A DNA stretch of 64,000 nt from UBA1672 sp964352665 (GCA_964352665.1 CAYGSJ010000005.1:131308-195307); one strand, 5' to 3'; counted from the stretch's first letter, positions 25,749 to 35,370 are shown. Notes: generated by a model not told the origin, from the sequence alone. Numbers and translations are program-made.

Positions 25749-26966
25749 ATGGTCAAGCTAGACGACTCAATGGGATTTAATAGGGCCTCCAATGTTGGGC
25801 ACTACCGGACGTCGTCTAATGCGCCGGGTTCAAGGCGCGATATCTCTGATAGTTCATACTATGGAAAAGATGGTGGCGACTGGTTGTTAAGGTCTGCTGC
25901 TGCTATGCGCGGTGATGCCTCGCTTTATAGTCCGGTTCTCGGACAGCAACAATCAACGTTGGAGTCTGCTGTTATTGGTGATACCCAGACCGAAACCCTT
26001 TCCGAAAAAATGAGACCCGATACGTCGTATGAGGGGCCTAAGGTCAATGCAGGAAATATGTTGCGCGATGCCAATAAGGCTGTGACGGATGGGGCGATTG
26101 TGTCCCGTCAGGCGAATCAGGGCATGCAGGACACACAAGAAACAATAGGCGCGTTCAAAGATGATTGGAAAGAAGCCAAAAAAGAGGCGATAGGGGCACT
26201 CAAAGAAGTTGCAGAATCCAAAGGGATTGACCCGAAGGCTGCGGCCGATCAACTTATTCCGGATACTGCGCCAAACAAAATGAGTGCGTTGGCCTTCATA
26301 GCAGGGGAATTGACAGCATTAGGTGGCGGGTCATTTGTAACATTTGCGAAAGAGATTATTCCGCAATTTACCAAAAGCAAATCAGATACGATCGAAGATG
26401 TTAAAAGCTTTTTGGGTGAGATGAGGGACCGTCTTGCGAGCAAGGGGTCTAGCCCAACAGCACAGCAGGGCTTTTTCTCTACACCGTTTTTTGGTGGGGC
26501 AGAAGAAGCAGGCGAGACGGATATTGCATGGGAAAACCTATCAGAAGATGATATGGGCGAGTTCTTGGCTGCGGATCCTGAAGGGGAAGATCAGCCGGAA
26601 TTAATAGCTCTAAGACAGCAAGAGCATGATTTGAATTATGTTCTGGGTAACCATGACTATGTGAGAGACCACTATGCCGATGTAGTGACGGCAGACAAAA
26701 TGGTTGCAGCGGCTGATTCAGGCAACGGTGCTATGAGTAGGCTGATGCTGGATGCTACAGTTGTTGATGCAGCGTTGGCCCCTCAATTTGACCATGACTC
26801 GGTCGGTGTTTCTTTGGCGGGGGATAGTGTGGCCGGTGTTACCCTTTTGGCCTCGGATACGCGCTTTGATTCTGCTGCTGTTACGACTGTTCTTGATATG
26901 CAGAGACTGGATATTCCAGAGGTTCAACAACAATTAGCAGCGCATGCAGCCGCACAATTCGGTTAA
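25749..26966 (+). CDS. Hypothetical protein (405 aa)
   Basis: Not recognised. The N-terminal 80 residues are Ser/Asp/Gly-rich and probably disordered, the middle (about 100-170) is a charged helical stretch (AFKDDWKEAKKEAIGALKEV) and residues about 178-200 are a Gly/Ala-rich apolar helix (LAFIAGELTALGGGSFVTFA) that could insert into a membrane. The C-terminal third is Asp/Ala-rich with a repeated VAxVTLLASDTRFDSAAV-like pattern. No signal peptide. This layout recalls secreted effectors of host- or prey-associated bacteria, but that is only an impression. It stands alone between comM and the cyclase. Confidence 0.6.
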   Translation: MVKLDDSMGFNRASNVGHYRTSSNAPGSRRDISDSSYYGKDGGDWLLRSAAAMRGDASLYSPVLGQQQSTLESAVIGDTQTETLSEKMRPDTSYEGPKVNAGNMLRDANKAVTDGAIVSRQANQGMQDTQETIGAFKDDWKEAKKEAIGALKEVAESKGIDPKAAADQLIPDTAPNKMSALAFIAGELTALGGGSFVTFAKEIIPQFTKSKSDTIEDVKSFLGEMRDRLASKGSSPTAQQGFFSTPFFGGAEEAGETDIAWENLSEDDMGEFLAADPEGEDQPELIALRQQEHDLNYVLGNHDYVRDHYADVVTADKMVAAADSGNGAMSRLMLDATVVDAALAPQFDHDSVGVSLAGDSVAGVTLLASDTRFDSAAVTTVLDMQRLDIPEVQQQLAAHAAAQFG

Positions 26967-27061
26967 TCAACGGCCGATTACCCTTTATTTTCGTTTTACT
27001 ATTTCCAATTTATTCAATTTGGCGTATTAAAATTGTAGCGCGGATGCTGTATAGTGCGTGA

Positions 27062-28120
27062 ATGACTAATTTAAAAGCGAGCTTACCTTTGTCTCCATCC
27101 AATCAGAATAATAAAGTACAAGAGCTGGCAGATATGGCTCTTGCACGTATAAAAGAGCATAACTTGCTGCCGACGCCGGATAATTACGAGCTTTGGTACG
27201 TTTATTATGCACAGTCTGATCCGGAGGTTAGCCGTGCGATTGATAATGTTCTTGAAGAACACGGTGGAAAAATCACGGATGAGCAGTGCTACGAGATCTT
27301 TCACAATCATTTAAGTGGTTTTCGCGAGGAAAAGAGCGTTCATCAGGCAGGCACGCAAATTCAAAGAACCATTGAGGATGTAAAATTAGCCGTATCAACA
27401 GCCAAGGATTCTACAGTCCAGTATAATAACAGTCTTAAAACGGCACATAAAGAATTCAAAAACCAGAAAACGCCCGAGCAAATGAATGCGGTGCTTTCTA
27501 CGGTTATGTCCGAAACAGAGCATATGGTTGAGAACAGCAAGCATCTCGAAGATATGTTGGAGAATTCAACCCGCGCGATGGAAGATATGCGTCGCGATCT
27601 GGAAGTTGCCCGTAAAGAAGCTATGACAGATCCTTTAACGAATCTGGCAAATAGAAAGGCATTTGATCAGGAATTGCATCGCCTGATTATGTTGTCTAAT
27701 AGTGAAGAGCCACACGTATTCAGCATGATTTTGCTTGATATTGATCACTTTAAGCAATTCAACGATACATTTGGTCATCAAGTGGGTGATCAGGTTCTAA
27801 AGCTGGTGGCAAGGACGCTGAAAGAAGGATTGAAGGGCCGTGACCTTGTTGTGCGTTATGGTGGCGAAGAATTTGCAATTCTTTTGCCGGAAACAAATAT
27901 AAACGGCAGCATGAAAGTGGCAGAAATTCTTCGTCACGAAGTAGAGCAAAAAGAGGTTATCAACCGCGTTACAGGGAAAAAGATTGCCAAGATTACGTTT
28001 TCTGCGGGTGTGGCAGAATACAAAAAGAATGAAGAAAGAGATGCTTTTATCTCCGGCGTTGATAATGCGCTTTATGAAGCCAAGAATGCGGGCCGTAACT
28101 GCGTTATTTCGGTAAAATAA
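27062..28120 (+). CDS. GGDEF-domain diguanylate cyclase
   Basis: Makes the second messenger cyclic di-GMP from GTP. The 352-aa protein has an N-terminal helical sensory/dimer region (about 1-180, with ALARIKEHNLLPTPDNYELWYVYY) and a C-terminal GGDEF domain with the active-site motif GGEEF at 267-271. The metal-binding DIDHFKQFNDTFGH is intact. The allosteric RxxD site five residues ahead reads KGRD, so product inhibition may be weaker than usual. No transmembrane segment, hence cytoplasmic. It is followed by the helicase gene after 56 nt. Confidence 0.93.
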   Translation: MTNLKASLPLSPSNQNNKVQELADMALARIKEHNLLPTPDNYELWYVYYAQSDPEVSRAIDNVLEEHGGKITDEQCYEIFHNHLSGFREEKSVHQAGTQIQRTIEDVKLAVSTAKDSTVQYNNSLKTAHKEFKNQKTPEQMNAVLSTVMSETEHMVENSKHLEDMLENSTRAMEDMRRDLEVARKEAMTDPLTNLANRKAFDQELHRLIMLSNSEEPHVFSMILLDIDHFKQFNDTFGHQVGDQVLKLVARTLKEGLKGRDLVVRYGGEEFAILLPETNINGSMKVAEILRHEVEQKEVINRVTGKKIAKITFSAGVAEYKKNEERDAFISGVDNALYEAKNAGRNCVISVK

Positions 28121-28176
28121 TTAAACTCCCAGAAATCTAGATTTTTTATACGCAATTTCTTGCATCATGGCTGGTT

Positions 28177-30414
28177 ATGTCCCATTTATTACCTATGCAT
28201 GATATATTCGAGATTGAAGAAACAAGGGATTCACAGGCAACCCCGTCATATATGGAGGGCCTGAATGAAAGCCAGAGTGAAGCCGTTCAAACAACAGAGG
28301 GCCCTTTGCTTGTTCTTGCTGGCGCGGGGACAGGAAAAACCCGCGTTCTGACAACGCGTCTGGCACATATTCTTCATACCGGCCGTGCTTATCCGTCGCA
28401 AATTCTTGCGGTGACTTTTACAAACAAGGCCGCGTTGGAAATGAAAGAGCGGATTAGTGCCATGATGGGCGGACAGCCTGTTGAAGGATGGTGGCTTGGT
28501 ACGTTTCACTCTTTGGCCGCGCGCATGCTTCGGCGCCATGCTGACCGTGTTGGGTTATCCAGCAACTATACAATTCTGGACCCTGATGATCAGGTGCGGC
28601 TTTTGAAGCAACTTATGGAAGTAGAGGGGATTGATGTTAAGAAGTGGACGCCTAAATCCTGCATTGCTTTTATTGACCGCTGGAAAGATCGTGGTCTCTT
28701 GCCCCATCAAGCGAATAAAGAGGACGCCGCGGAAGTAGCCGATGGAAAAATGCCCCTTATGTATGCACGGTATCAGGAGCGGTTGAAAGCGGTTAATGCG
28801 TGTGATTTTGGTGATTTACTGCTCCATATGATTACGATACTGAAAGACCCGAAAAACAAAGACGTGCTGGATGAATACCACCAACGCTTTAAATATATTT
28901 TGGTCGATGAGTATCAGGATACAAATGTAGCGCAGTATTTATGGCTTAAATTATTGGCGCAAGGGTCAGGTAATATCTGTTGTGTCGGGGATGATGATCA
29001 GTCAATTTACGGCTGGCGTGGTGCGGAAGTCGGTAATATCCTTAAATTCGAGGAAGACTTCAAAGGCGCAAAGATTATTCGTCTGGAACAGAATTATCGT
29101 TCCACCAACACCATTTTGAAAGCGTCCGGTGCGGTGATCGAAAATAATGGTTCCCGCCTTGGCAAAACATTGTGGTCCGAACAGGGCGACGGGGAACAGA
29201 TCAAACTTTGTGGTCTGTGGGATGGAGAAGCCGAAGCACGCTGGGTTGGAGAAGAGATTGAACAGTTGCAGCGGTCAGGTACATCCTTAAGTGATATCGC
29301 AGTTTTGGTGCGGACAGGGTTCCAAACCCGTGAATTCGAAGAGCGTTTTATCAAGCTTGGACTGGCCTATAAGGTTATTGGAGGTCCGCGTTTCTATGAG
29401 CGTATGGAGATACGGGACGCGCTGGCCTATTTCAGGGTGGTTGTACAAAAGTCGGACGATCTGGCGTTTGAGCGCATTATCAATACGCCTAAGCGCGGTA
29501 TCGGGAATACCACTGTGAATACGCTTTATGCGTATGCGCGTAGTAAGGGGATCAGCCTCCACGGTGCGATCATGGATTTGACCCAGACAGACGAACTGCG
29601 TGGCAAGGCAAAAGCAACACTTATGAAGTTAATGGATGATTTCGAGCGTTGGCGGTCTTTGATGGACAGCATGAATCATGCAGAACTGGCCGACCTTATT
29701 TTGGAGGAATCCGGTTATATGGATATGTGGAAGCGCGACAAAACACCCGAAGCGCCGGGGCGTATTGAAAACCTCAATGAACTTTTAGGCGGGATGCAGG
29801 AATATGGGTCTATGCAGGAGTTTCTGGAGCATGTTGCTCTGGTGCTGGAAAATCAGGACAGTAGTTCAGGCGCGTTTGTTACACTGATGACATTACATGG
29901 TGCCAAAGGTCTGGAGTTCGATAATGTCTTCTTGCCTGGCTGGGAAGAGGGTTTATTCCCTTCTCAACGCACCATGGACGAGAATGGCGTTAAAGGATTG
30001 GAAGAAGAGCGCCGCCTTGCCTATGTCGGGATTACACGGGCGCGCAAACGTGTTTTTATCTCGCATGCAGCCAGCCGCCGTATGTATGGAAACTGGGTGA
30101 ATGCCATACCGTCGCGTTTTGTGGATGAACTTCCTGATGACTTAATTGATTTAAGCACACAAAGTGGAATGGTGCAGGCGGGCCGCTCTCGCCATTGGGA
30201 TAGCAGCGGGTTTACCCCGAAAGCCAAGGCCGTATCGCCACATGATCGTAAAGTGCAAACAGAAACTGGTGTCGTGCTTGCGCGGGGCGATCGCGTTTTT
30301 CATGATAAGTTCGGCTATGGCAAGATTATCAATATTGACGGGCATAAGCTTGATATAGCATTCGAGCATGGTGGTCAGAAACGCGTCATGGATAGCTTTA
30401 TCGAAAAAGCCTAG
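28177..30414 (+). CDS. UvrD/PcrA-type ATP-dependent DNA helicase
   Basis: Superfamily 1A 3'-5' helicase of 745 aa. Motifs in order: Q motif LNESQSEAV, Walker A GAGTGKT at about 49-55, TFTNKAALEMKER, Walker B VDEYQDTN, GDDDQSIYGWRGA, and in the second half TLHGAKGLEFDNVFLPGWEEGLFPSQR and EEERRLAYVGITRARK. The C-terminal tail contains a Tudor-like GDRVFHDKFGYGKI segment as in PcrA/UvrD. Likely roles are nucleotide excision and mismatch repair and removal of RecA filaments. Its stop overlaps the converging DUF1223 gene by 4 nt. Confidence 0.95.
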   Translation: MSHLLPMHDIFEIEETRDSQATPSYMEGLNESQSEAVQTTEGPLLVLAGAGTGKTRVLTTRLAHILHTGRAYPSQILAVTFTNKAALEMKERISAMMGGQPVEGWWLGTFHSLAARMLRRHADRVGLSSNYTILDPDDQVRLLKQLMEVEGIDVKKWTPKSCIAFIDRWKDRGLLPHQANKEDAAEVADGKMPLMYARYQERLKAVNACDFGDLLLHMITILKDPKNKDVLDEYHQRFKYILVDEYQDTNVAQYLWLKLLAQGSGNICCVGDDDQSIYGWRGAEVGNILKFEEDFKGAKIIRLEQNYRSTNTILKASGAVIENNGSRLGKTLWSEQGDGEQIKLCGLWDGEAEARWVGEEIEQLQRSGTSLSDIAVLVRTGFQTREFEERFIKLGLAYKVIGGPRFYERMEIRDALAYFRVVVQKSDDLAFERIINTPKRGIGNTTVNTLYAYARSKGISLHGAIMDLTQTDELRGKAKATLMKLMDDFERWRSLMDSMNHAELADLILEESGYMDMWKRDKTPEAPGRIENLNELLGGMQEYGSMQEFLEHVALVLENQDSSSGAFVTLMTLHGAKGLEFDNVFLPGWEEGLFPSQRTMDENGVKGLEEERRLAYVGITRARKRVFISHAASRRMYGNWVNAIPSRFVDELPDDLIDLSTQSGMVQAGRSRHWDSSGFTPKAKAVSPHDRKVQTETGVVLARGDRVFHDKFGYGKIINIDGHKLDIAFEHGGQKRVMDSFIEKA

Positions 30415-31139
30415 AATTCCAGTCTACCAGCAGCAATAATTTCACCATAACCATCTTTTTGTGCAAATAAAGCGATACCATCCAGCGGATGATCAGTCTG
30501 CGGTTCGGGGCGTTCGAATGATTTTGAAACAGCCATACCATCCCATGCGCCGAGATTTGAATAGGTTACAGCCGCATTGACATAGGAAACGGATAGCCCG
30601 CTATTCTCTCCGCTTTTTATATCCTGATCCAGACCTTTACGATATCCGTACGCCCAGACGCGGTACGATCCCTTATCAGCCTCCGGCAGTGAAAAATTAA
30701 TCAGATTATCCTCATATGCAACGTCAATTATTTTTAATGCCGTTGCTGCCTTTAGCGCGGATTTGACTTTATCCGCGTGCGAGCCCACAAACTCTTTTGT
30801 TCCGTTTACCACCATTTGCGGGGTGTAAATGCGGCGTGTGCCGCGGTGGCCTGCGTATCCGTGTTGGCGCATGTCACAAAATTCCTGAGACAGGGTGTCC
30901 TTCCAGTTCAAGTGATCCCAATAAGACACATGGCATCCAAGGATAATAATATTTTCATTTTCAGACAGTGTTTCCAGAATTTTGTCAGCCGGCGGGCAGG
31001 AGGAGCAGCTTTGCGACGTAAACAATTCAACCACAATGGGCATCTTAACATCGACAGTGAGCGTTTGTTGGGCATAAAGTGAGCGACCATACAGCCCAAC
31101 AGCGATAAGGGTGATAAGTATAAAAAGATGTTTTTCCAT
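30411..31139 (-). CDS. DUF1223 thioredoxin-like exported protein
   Basis: A 242-aa protein with an N-terminal hydrophobic signal (about 4-23), then VVELFTSQSCSSCPPADKIL, the DUF1223 signature with a CxxC pair (SCSSCPPAD). The rest includes CHVSYWDHLNWKD and YTPQMVVNGTKEFVGS, also characteristic. The thioredoxin-like fold and signal suggest a periplasmic redox role, but the family lacks a defined function that I know of. Divergent from the NDUFA9-like gene. Confidence 0.9.
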   Translation of the reverse strand: MEKHLFILITLIAVGLYGRSLYAQQTLTVDVKMPIVVELFTSQSCSSCPPADKILETLSENENIIILGCHVSYWDHLNWKDTLSQEFCDMRQHGYAGHRGTRRIYTPQMVVNGTKEFVGSHADKVKSALKAATALKIIDVAYEDNLINFSLPEADKGSYRVWAYGYRKGLDQDIKSGENSGLSVSYVNAAVTYSNLGAWDGMAVSKSFERPEPQTDHPLDGIALFAQKDGYGEIIAAGRLEF

Positions 31140-31263
31140 GCCGATCCATTCGTTTGTTTTGTCTCTGGCGTTTCAAAAATTTCCTGTTTCTTTTGGTTGC
31201 CAGCCGTTTGGTTCTGTTTTAAAGTCTACGTCAATCATTTAAATCAATCCATGGATATAATCT

Positions 31264-32226
31264 ATGCCGCAGAGAGATAAAATTGCGACTGTTTTTGGTG
31301 GAACCGGGTTTGTAGGCAGACAGGTCGTGCGTGAGCTGGCAAAATGCGGGGTTACGATAAAGGTTGCCACACGTGTTCCCGAGAGCGCTTATTTTCTAAA
31401 GCCATGTGGTGTGGTGGGCCAAGTTGTTCCCTTTCAATGTAATTATGATGATGCACATAGTATCCGCGAAGCGGTTCGTGGCGCTGACTATGTGGTTAAC
31501 TGCATTGGTATTTTGTATGAGAAGGGAAAGCGATCGACGTTTCAAAGGGCCCATGTTGATGTTCCGGCAATAATTGCGAAGGCTTGTGCCGACGAGAACG
31601 TAAAAAAGTTTGTGCACATATCTGCGCTTGGCTGTGATTCCGGCACATCAAAATATGCACAGACAAAATACGAAGGAGAAAAGGCCGTCTTATCAAATTT
31701 CAAGAGAGTTGCGATTTTAAGGCCAAGTATTATCTTCGGCCCCGATGATAATTTCTTCAACATGTTTGCAGAAATTGCGCGTTTTGTTCCTATGTTGCCC
31801 TTGATTGGCGGCGGAAAAACAAGATTCCAACCTGTTTATGTTGGCGATATTGCCGATGTGGTTTTGAAAATTGTATTTTCCCAAAGCGCAGAGCATAGAG
31901 GTAAGGTCTATCAGCTAGGCGGTCCTGATGTTGTCACGTTCAAAATGCTATACGAAAAGATTTTCAAATATACGGGTCGTCCTCGCCCTATGGTGCCTTT
32001 GCCGTACTGGTTAGCAAAATTCGAGTCATTCTTTCTTAGCTTATGGCCAAGACCCATATTAACACCGGATCAGGTTGAAAGCCTGAAAACGGACAGTGTG
32101 GTCGAGGAAGGGGCTTTGGGTATGAACATATTCGGGATCAAACCCAAATCTATGGATTTGATCGTGCCTGGTTATCTGGATCGTTATAAGTCTGGCGGTC
32201 GTTTTGGGGGGCAGAAGTCTGCATAA
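31264..32226 (+). CDS. Complex I NDUFA9-type NAD(P)-binding protein
   Basis: Atypical short-chain dehydrogenase of 320 aa with the Rossmann motif GGTGFVG at 12-18 and the NDUFA9-like blocks VVNCIGILYE, FVHISALGCD and YAQTKYEGE (YxxxK). Homologues form an accessory subunit of respiratory complex I in alphaproteobacteria and mitochondria, binding NADPH. The catalytic tyrosine and lysine are kept, so an enzymatic role cannot be excluded. It is 15 nt upstream of surA and may be co-transcribed. Confidence 0.9.
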   Translation: MPQRDKIATVFGGTGFVGRQVVRELAKCGVTIKVATRVPESAYFLKPCGVVGQVVPFQCNYDDAHSIREAVRGADYVVNCIGILYEKGKRSTFQRAHVDVPAIIAKACADENVKKFVHISALGCDSGTSKYAQTKYEGEKAVLSNFKRVAILRPSIIFGPDDNFFNMFAEIARFVPMLPLIGGGKTRFQPVYVGDIADVVLKIVFSQSAEHRGKVYQLGGPDVVTFKMLYEKIFKYTGRPRPMVPLPYWLAKFESFFLSLWPRPILTPDQVESLKTDSVVEEGALGMNIFGIKPKSMDLIVPGYLDRYKSGGRFGGQKSA

Positions 32227-32241
32227 AATAGGGGAGTATTA

Positions 32242-33189
32242 ATGTTTATTTATATGCGTTTTGTTTTTGTTCTAATGGCTATGTGCTGTGCGTTTGTTAC
32301 CAGCAACACGTATGCTGCGGTTCAGGAGATTGCTGCTGTTGTCAATGATGGTGCAATCTCTATGCGTGATCTGGATAAACGCATGAAGCTGATTATGGTG
32401 TCTTCCGGTTTACAAAATTCACAGGAAATTCGTGATCGCCTAAAGCCACAGGTTTTAGGAAGTCTTGTGAATGAGCAATTGATGATGCAAGAAGCACGCA
32501 GACTCGATATTTCTGTAGACAAGGCGGAAATAGAAGGCGGGCTCGCAAAAATTTCCCAGCAAAACAATACAAGTCCGGAAAAATTTAAAGCAATGCTCAG
32601 TCGTGGTGGTATTGATATAGGCACTATGTATGCGCAAATCGAAGCCCAAATTGCATGGGGTAAAGTTGTCCAGAGCCAGTTGCGTTCAAAAGTTATTATC
32701 TCGGACCGAGATGTGGACGATATGTTGGAGCGTATAAAATCAAAAATCGGAACCACAGAATATCTTGCGGCAGAAATTTTTCTTCCGGTAGAAGGTCCTA
32801 AAAAAGCATCACAATCACAACAGCTAGCCAATCGTCTGGTCAGTGAAATCAGGTCGGGAAAGGCCAGCTTCTTTAAATTGGCAACCCAGTTTTCGCAAGC
32901 GGCAGGCTCAACAAATGGCGGCGATATCGGATGGGTGCAAGACACACAGCTCCCGCAGGAGTTGCTGGATGGTCTGAAGAAAGTAAAAAAGGGACAGGTC
33001 ACCAATCCTATCAAAAGTCCGAACGGATATCACATCCTGTTTTTGCGTGATACACGAACCGTTGCAGATGGCACAATCCCGTCCCGTGATCAGGTATATT
33101 ATAACATCGGAAGCGAGCGCCTTGATAAGTTGCAAAGACGGCATTTAATGGATTTGCGTGCGGCATCCTTTGTTGATATCCGCGTTTGA
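32242..33189 (+). CDS. surA: SurA-type periplasmic peptidyl-prolyl isomerase
   Basis: Periplasmic chaperone and parvulin isomerase for outer-membrane protein assembly. The 315-aa precursor has a signal peptide cleaved near TYAA (about 28), the SurA N-terminal chaperone region starting VQEIAAVVNDGAISMRDLDKRM, and one parvulin/rotamase domain (about 170-275) with FKLATQFSQAAGSTNGGDIGWV. E. coli SurA has two parvulin domains; only one is present here, common in alphaproteobacteria. GGGGAG precedes the ATG. rsmA follows after 3 nt. Confidence 0.9.
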   Translation: MFIYMRFVFVLMAMCCAFVTSNTYAAVQEIAAVVNDGAISMRDLDKRMKLIMVSSGLQNSQEIRDRLKPQVLGSLVNEQLMMQEARRLDISVDKAEIEGGLAKISQQNNTSPEKFKAMLSRGGIDIGTMYAQIEAQIAWGKVVQSQLRSKVIISDRDVDDMLERIKSKIGTTEYLAAEIFLPVEGPKKASQSQQLANRLVSEIRSGKASFFKLATQFSQAAGSTNGGDIGWVQDTQLPQELLDGLKKVKKGQVTNPIKSPNGYHILFLRDTRTVADGTIPSRDQVYYNIGSERLDKLQRRHLMDLRAASFVDIRV

Positions 33190-33192
33190 TAC

Positions 33193-34134
33193 ATGGCCAG
33201 CGATTTTAACCAAGACCGTACAGACATTATACAAATGCTCCCTCCCTTGCGTGACGTGATTGCAAATCATGGCCTGAGTGCGCAAAAGTCTCTGGGTCAG
33301 AATTTTCTTCTGGATATGAATATTACCGATAAGATTGTGCGCGAGGCCATGAGCCGTGACGGCGGCCAGTGGGAAAACATTCACGGTATTGAAATCGGTC
33401 CCGGGCCAGGGGGATTAACCCGGGCGCTGTTGAAGACAAAAATGAGCAAGGTGACGGCCATTGAATTTGATAAGCGCGCCGTTCAAGCCTTGGATGACCT
33501 AAAAGATAAAGTAGGAGACGCGTTGGAAATTATTCAATCGGACGCTTTATCTGTTGATCTCACCTCTATCACAGATGCGCCAAGAGTTATTGTTGCCAAC
33601 TTACCCTATAATATTGCTACACCCCTATTAATCTCATGGTTAAAGCAAATCAGATCAAATCCGGATTCATACCAATCCATGACCTTAATGTTTCAAAAAG
33701 AGGTGGCTGATCGTATTACAGCCAAGGTTGGCGAAAAAGCATATGGAAGATTGTCTATTATTGCGCAGTGGTTATGCGAGGTTACCCAAATATACGACTT
33801 GCCGCCCTCGGCCTTTACCCCGCCGCCAAAAGTTAAGTCATGCGTTGTTTACATGAAACCAAAACTCTTGCCCTCCGATGCCCCTGATTTTGAAGCCGTG
33901 GAACGTGTAACGGCCGCGGCCTTCGGGCAGCGCCGTAAAATGATCCGGTCAAGCCTTAAGGATTATGCCCGGGCGATCGAGGCTTTGGGGATTGATCCGC
34001 AAATCCGCGCAGAAAACCTGACAAAAGATGATTACCTTAAAATTGCCATATGTTGCATACTGGATGGACCAGAATCCAGAAAGCTTGGCGACGAATATTA
34101 CAGGGCTAAAAGCACACTGGAAAGAGACTGTTGA
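33193..34134 (+). CDS. rsmA: 16S rRNA dimethyladenosine transferase RsmA (KsgA)
   Basis: Dimethylates the two adjacent adenosines in the 3' hairpin of 16S rRNA. The 313-aa protein has SLGQNFLLDMNI at the start, the SAM loop EIGPGPGGLTRALL, and the catalytic NLPYNIATPLL motif; the C-terminal helical domain contains AFGQRRKMIRSSLK. It follows surA by 3 nt. In many alphaproteobacteria pdxA lies between surA and this gene; it is absent here. The 3' end overlaps the start region of the next ORF in another frame. Confidence 0.95.
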   Translation: MASDFNQDRTDIIQMLPPLRDVIANHGLSAQKSLGQNFLLDMNITDKIVREAMSRDGGQWENIHGIEIGPGPGGLTRALLKTKMSKVTAIEFDKRAVQALDDLKDKVGDALEIIQSDALSVDLTSITDAPRVIVANLPYNIATPLLISWLKQIRSNPDSYQSMTLMFQKEVADRITAKVGEKAYGRLSIIAQWLCEVTQIYDLPPSAFTPPPKVKSCVVYMKPKLLPSDAPDFEAVERVTAAAFGQRRKMIRSSLKDYARAIEALGIDPQIRAENLTKDDYLKIAICCILDGPESRKLGDEYYRAKSTLERDC

Positions 34135-34687
34135 AGCCGTTAATACACAGGAACGTGCAATTGTTTTAATGCAACGGCGTGATATGGTCGGTGTAATGGT
34201 GCCTGCTTATATGTTGTATGAATACCATAGGAAACTTCCACATCTTTCAGAAATAAGCCCTCTTAGGCACGTTAAAGAAAAAGAGTATAAACGCGATCCT
34301 AAAAAATATGTGGGCGACCTTGAGCAGGGCATGAACCTGATTATTGTTAACCGTGACGGTTGCCCTCTTTTCGGTGTAAGTAGTCGTTATTTTTCATTTG
34401 AGTTCAGGACGAATGATAGTGGTCATGTGGAGTTTAGGGACGATGTGGCCCCGTATATGTACAATGACCGTATTTTCAGTAAAACAGACGTTGACCCGGA
34501 ACAAGAAAAAAGGGCGATCGCTTTTTTGACAGCTTTTGCTGAGAGCTGTAAACCAGAGCCTTTGCCCGAGATGTCAGAAGCAGATAGAAAACATCTCAAG
34601 GCCGCAATAGAGGCGATAGGGACTTCGGGGCTGGATAGGAAAAAAGTAAGGCATAGAGTTAATAGTCTGAGTCTTGATGTAGATTAA
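34064..34687 (+). CDS. Hypothetical protein with Phd/YefM-like N-terminal segment
   Basis: About 207 aa; the start is uncertain because in-frame ATGs at 34028 and 34064 both lie inside rsmA and have weak ribosome binding sites. Residues VNTQERAIVLMQRRDMVGVMVP followed by YMLYEYHRKL (about 25-57) resemble the N-terminal strand-strand-helix of Phd/YefM antitoxins (pattern: hold, use, repress by name). The remaining 150 residues do not match anything I know; the C-terminus is basic and helical. No toxin-like gene is adjacent. Its stop overlaps that of gmk by 4 nt. Confidence 0.65.
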   Translation: MDQNPESLATNITGLKAHWKETVEAVNTQERAIVLMQRRDMVGVMVPAYMLYEYHRKLPHLSEISPLRHVKEKEYKRDPKKYVGDLEQGMNLIIVNRDGCPLFGVSSRYFSFEFRTNDSGHVEFRDDVAPYMYNDRIFSKTDVDPEQEKRAIAFLTAFAESCKPEPLPEMSEADRKHLKAAIEAIGTSGLDRKKVRHRVNSLSLDVD

Positions 34688-35370
34688 AGTCCGTCCTTCA
34701 AACCGCGGACAAAGTTAGATAGTCCGATTAGACGCCGGCGTTTAACGCGTTCAGCATCCAGAATAAGTTGAGCCTTCCGTGTTGCTTCATCAATATCATT
34801 ATTAATGATCACATAATCATATTCGGTGTAATGTGACATCTCGTCGGCCGCTTTGGCCATGCGTCCCCTGATATCTGCTTCGGATTCCATGGTATCTCGT
34901 GACCTGTTGCGCAGACGTTTTTCAAGTTCCGAACGAGCAGGGGGAAGTATAAAAACGGTTACCAGATCTTCGCGGGCAAGTTCAGAGAGTTGCTGCGTAC
35001 CCTGCCAGTCAATATCAAAGATAACGTCTTTTCCTTCGCTCAGGGCCTTTTCAACCGGCGCACGCGGTGTGCCGTAATAATTGTCAAAAACCTTTGCATG
35101 TTCCAGCATTTCCTGATTATCCACCATGTCACGGAATTCATCGGGAGAAACAAAATAATAATCCTGTGCGTGCACTTCTCCTGCACGTCTTTGCCGTGTT
35201 GTCGCGGATATAGAGGCTATGAGATCCTCATTATTTTTCAGGAGCGCACGTGTTATGGTTGTTTTCCCTGCTCCAGATGGGGAAGACATGACATACATCA
35301 AACCGCGGCGCTGTAATTTTTCCAAGATTCCGTTTACCTTGTTGCTTAAGTGTTTGTTCAAAATAACCAT
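34684..35370 (-). CDS. gmk: Guanylate kinase
   Basis: Phosphorylates GMP to GDP. The P-loop SSPSGAGKTT is followed by STTRQRRAGEVHAQDYYFV (GMP-binding region), FDIDWQGTQQL and the R-rich lid FILPPARSELEKRLRNR. With ATG 35370 the product is 228 aa, slightly longer than the usual 205-215, so a downstream start such as the TTG in GILEKLQ is possible. Divergent from the SDR gene with only about 43 nt between starts. Stops overlap with the neighbouring gene by 4 nt. Confidence 0.94.
   Translation of the reverse strand: MVILNKHLSNKVNGILEKLQRRGLMYVMSSPSGAGKTTITRALLKNNEDLIASISATTRQRRAGEVHAQDYYFVSPDEFRDMVDNQEMLEHAKVFDNYYGTPRAPVEKALSEGKDVIFDIDWQGTQQLSELAREDLVTVFILPPARSELEKRLRNRSRDTMESEADIRGRMAKAADEMSHYTEYDYVIINNDIDEATRKAQLILDAERVKRRRLIGLSNFVRGLKDGL

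Noticed and set aside
32242..34134. Missing pdxA as a frameshifted remnant between surA and rsmA
   Set aside because: Only 3 nt separate the two genes, so there is no remnant; the gene is simply not there.
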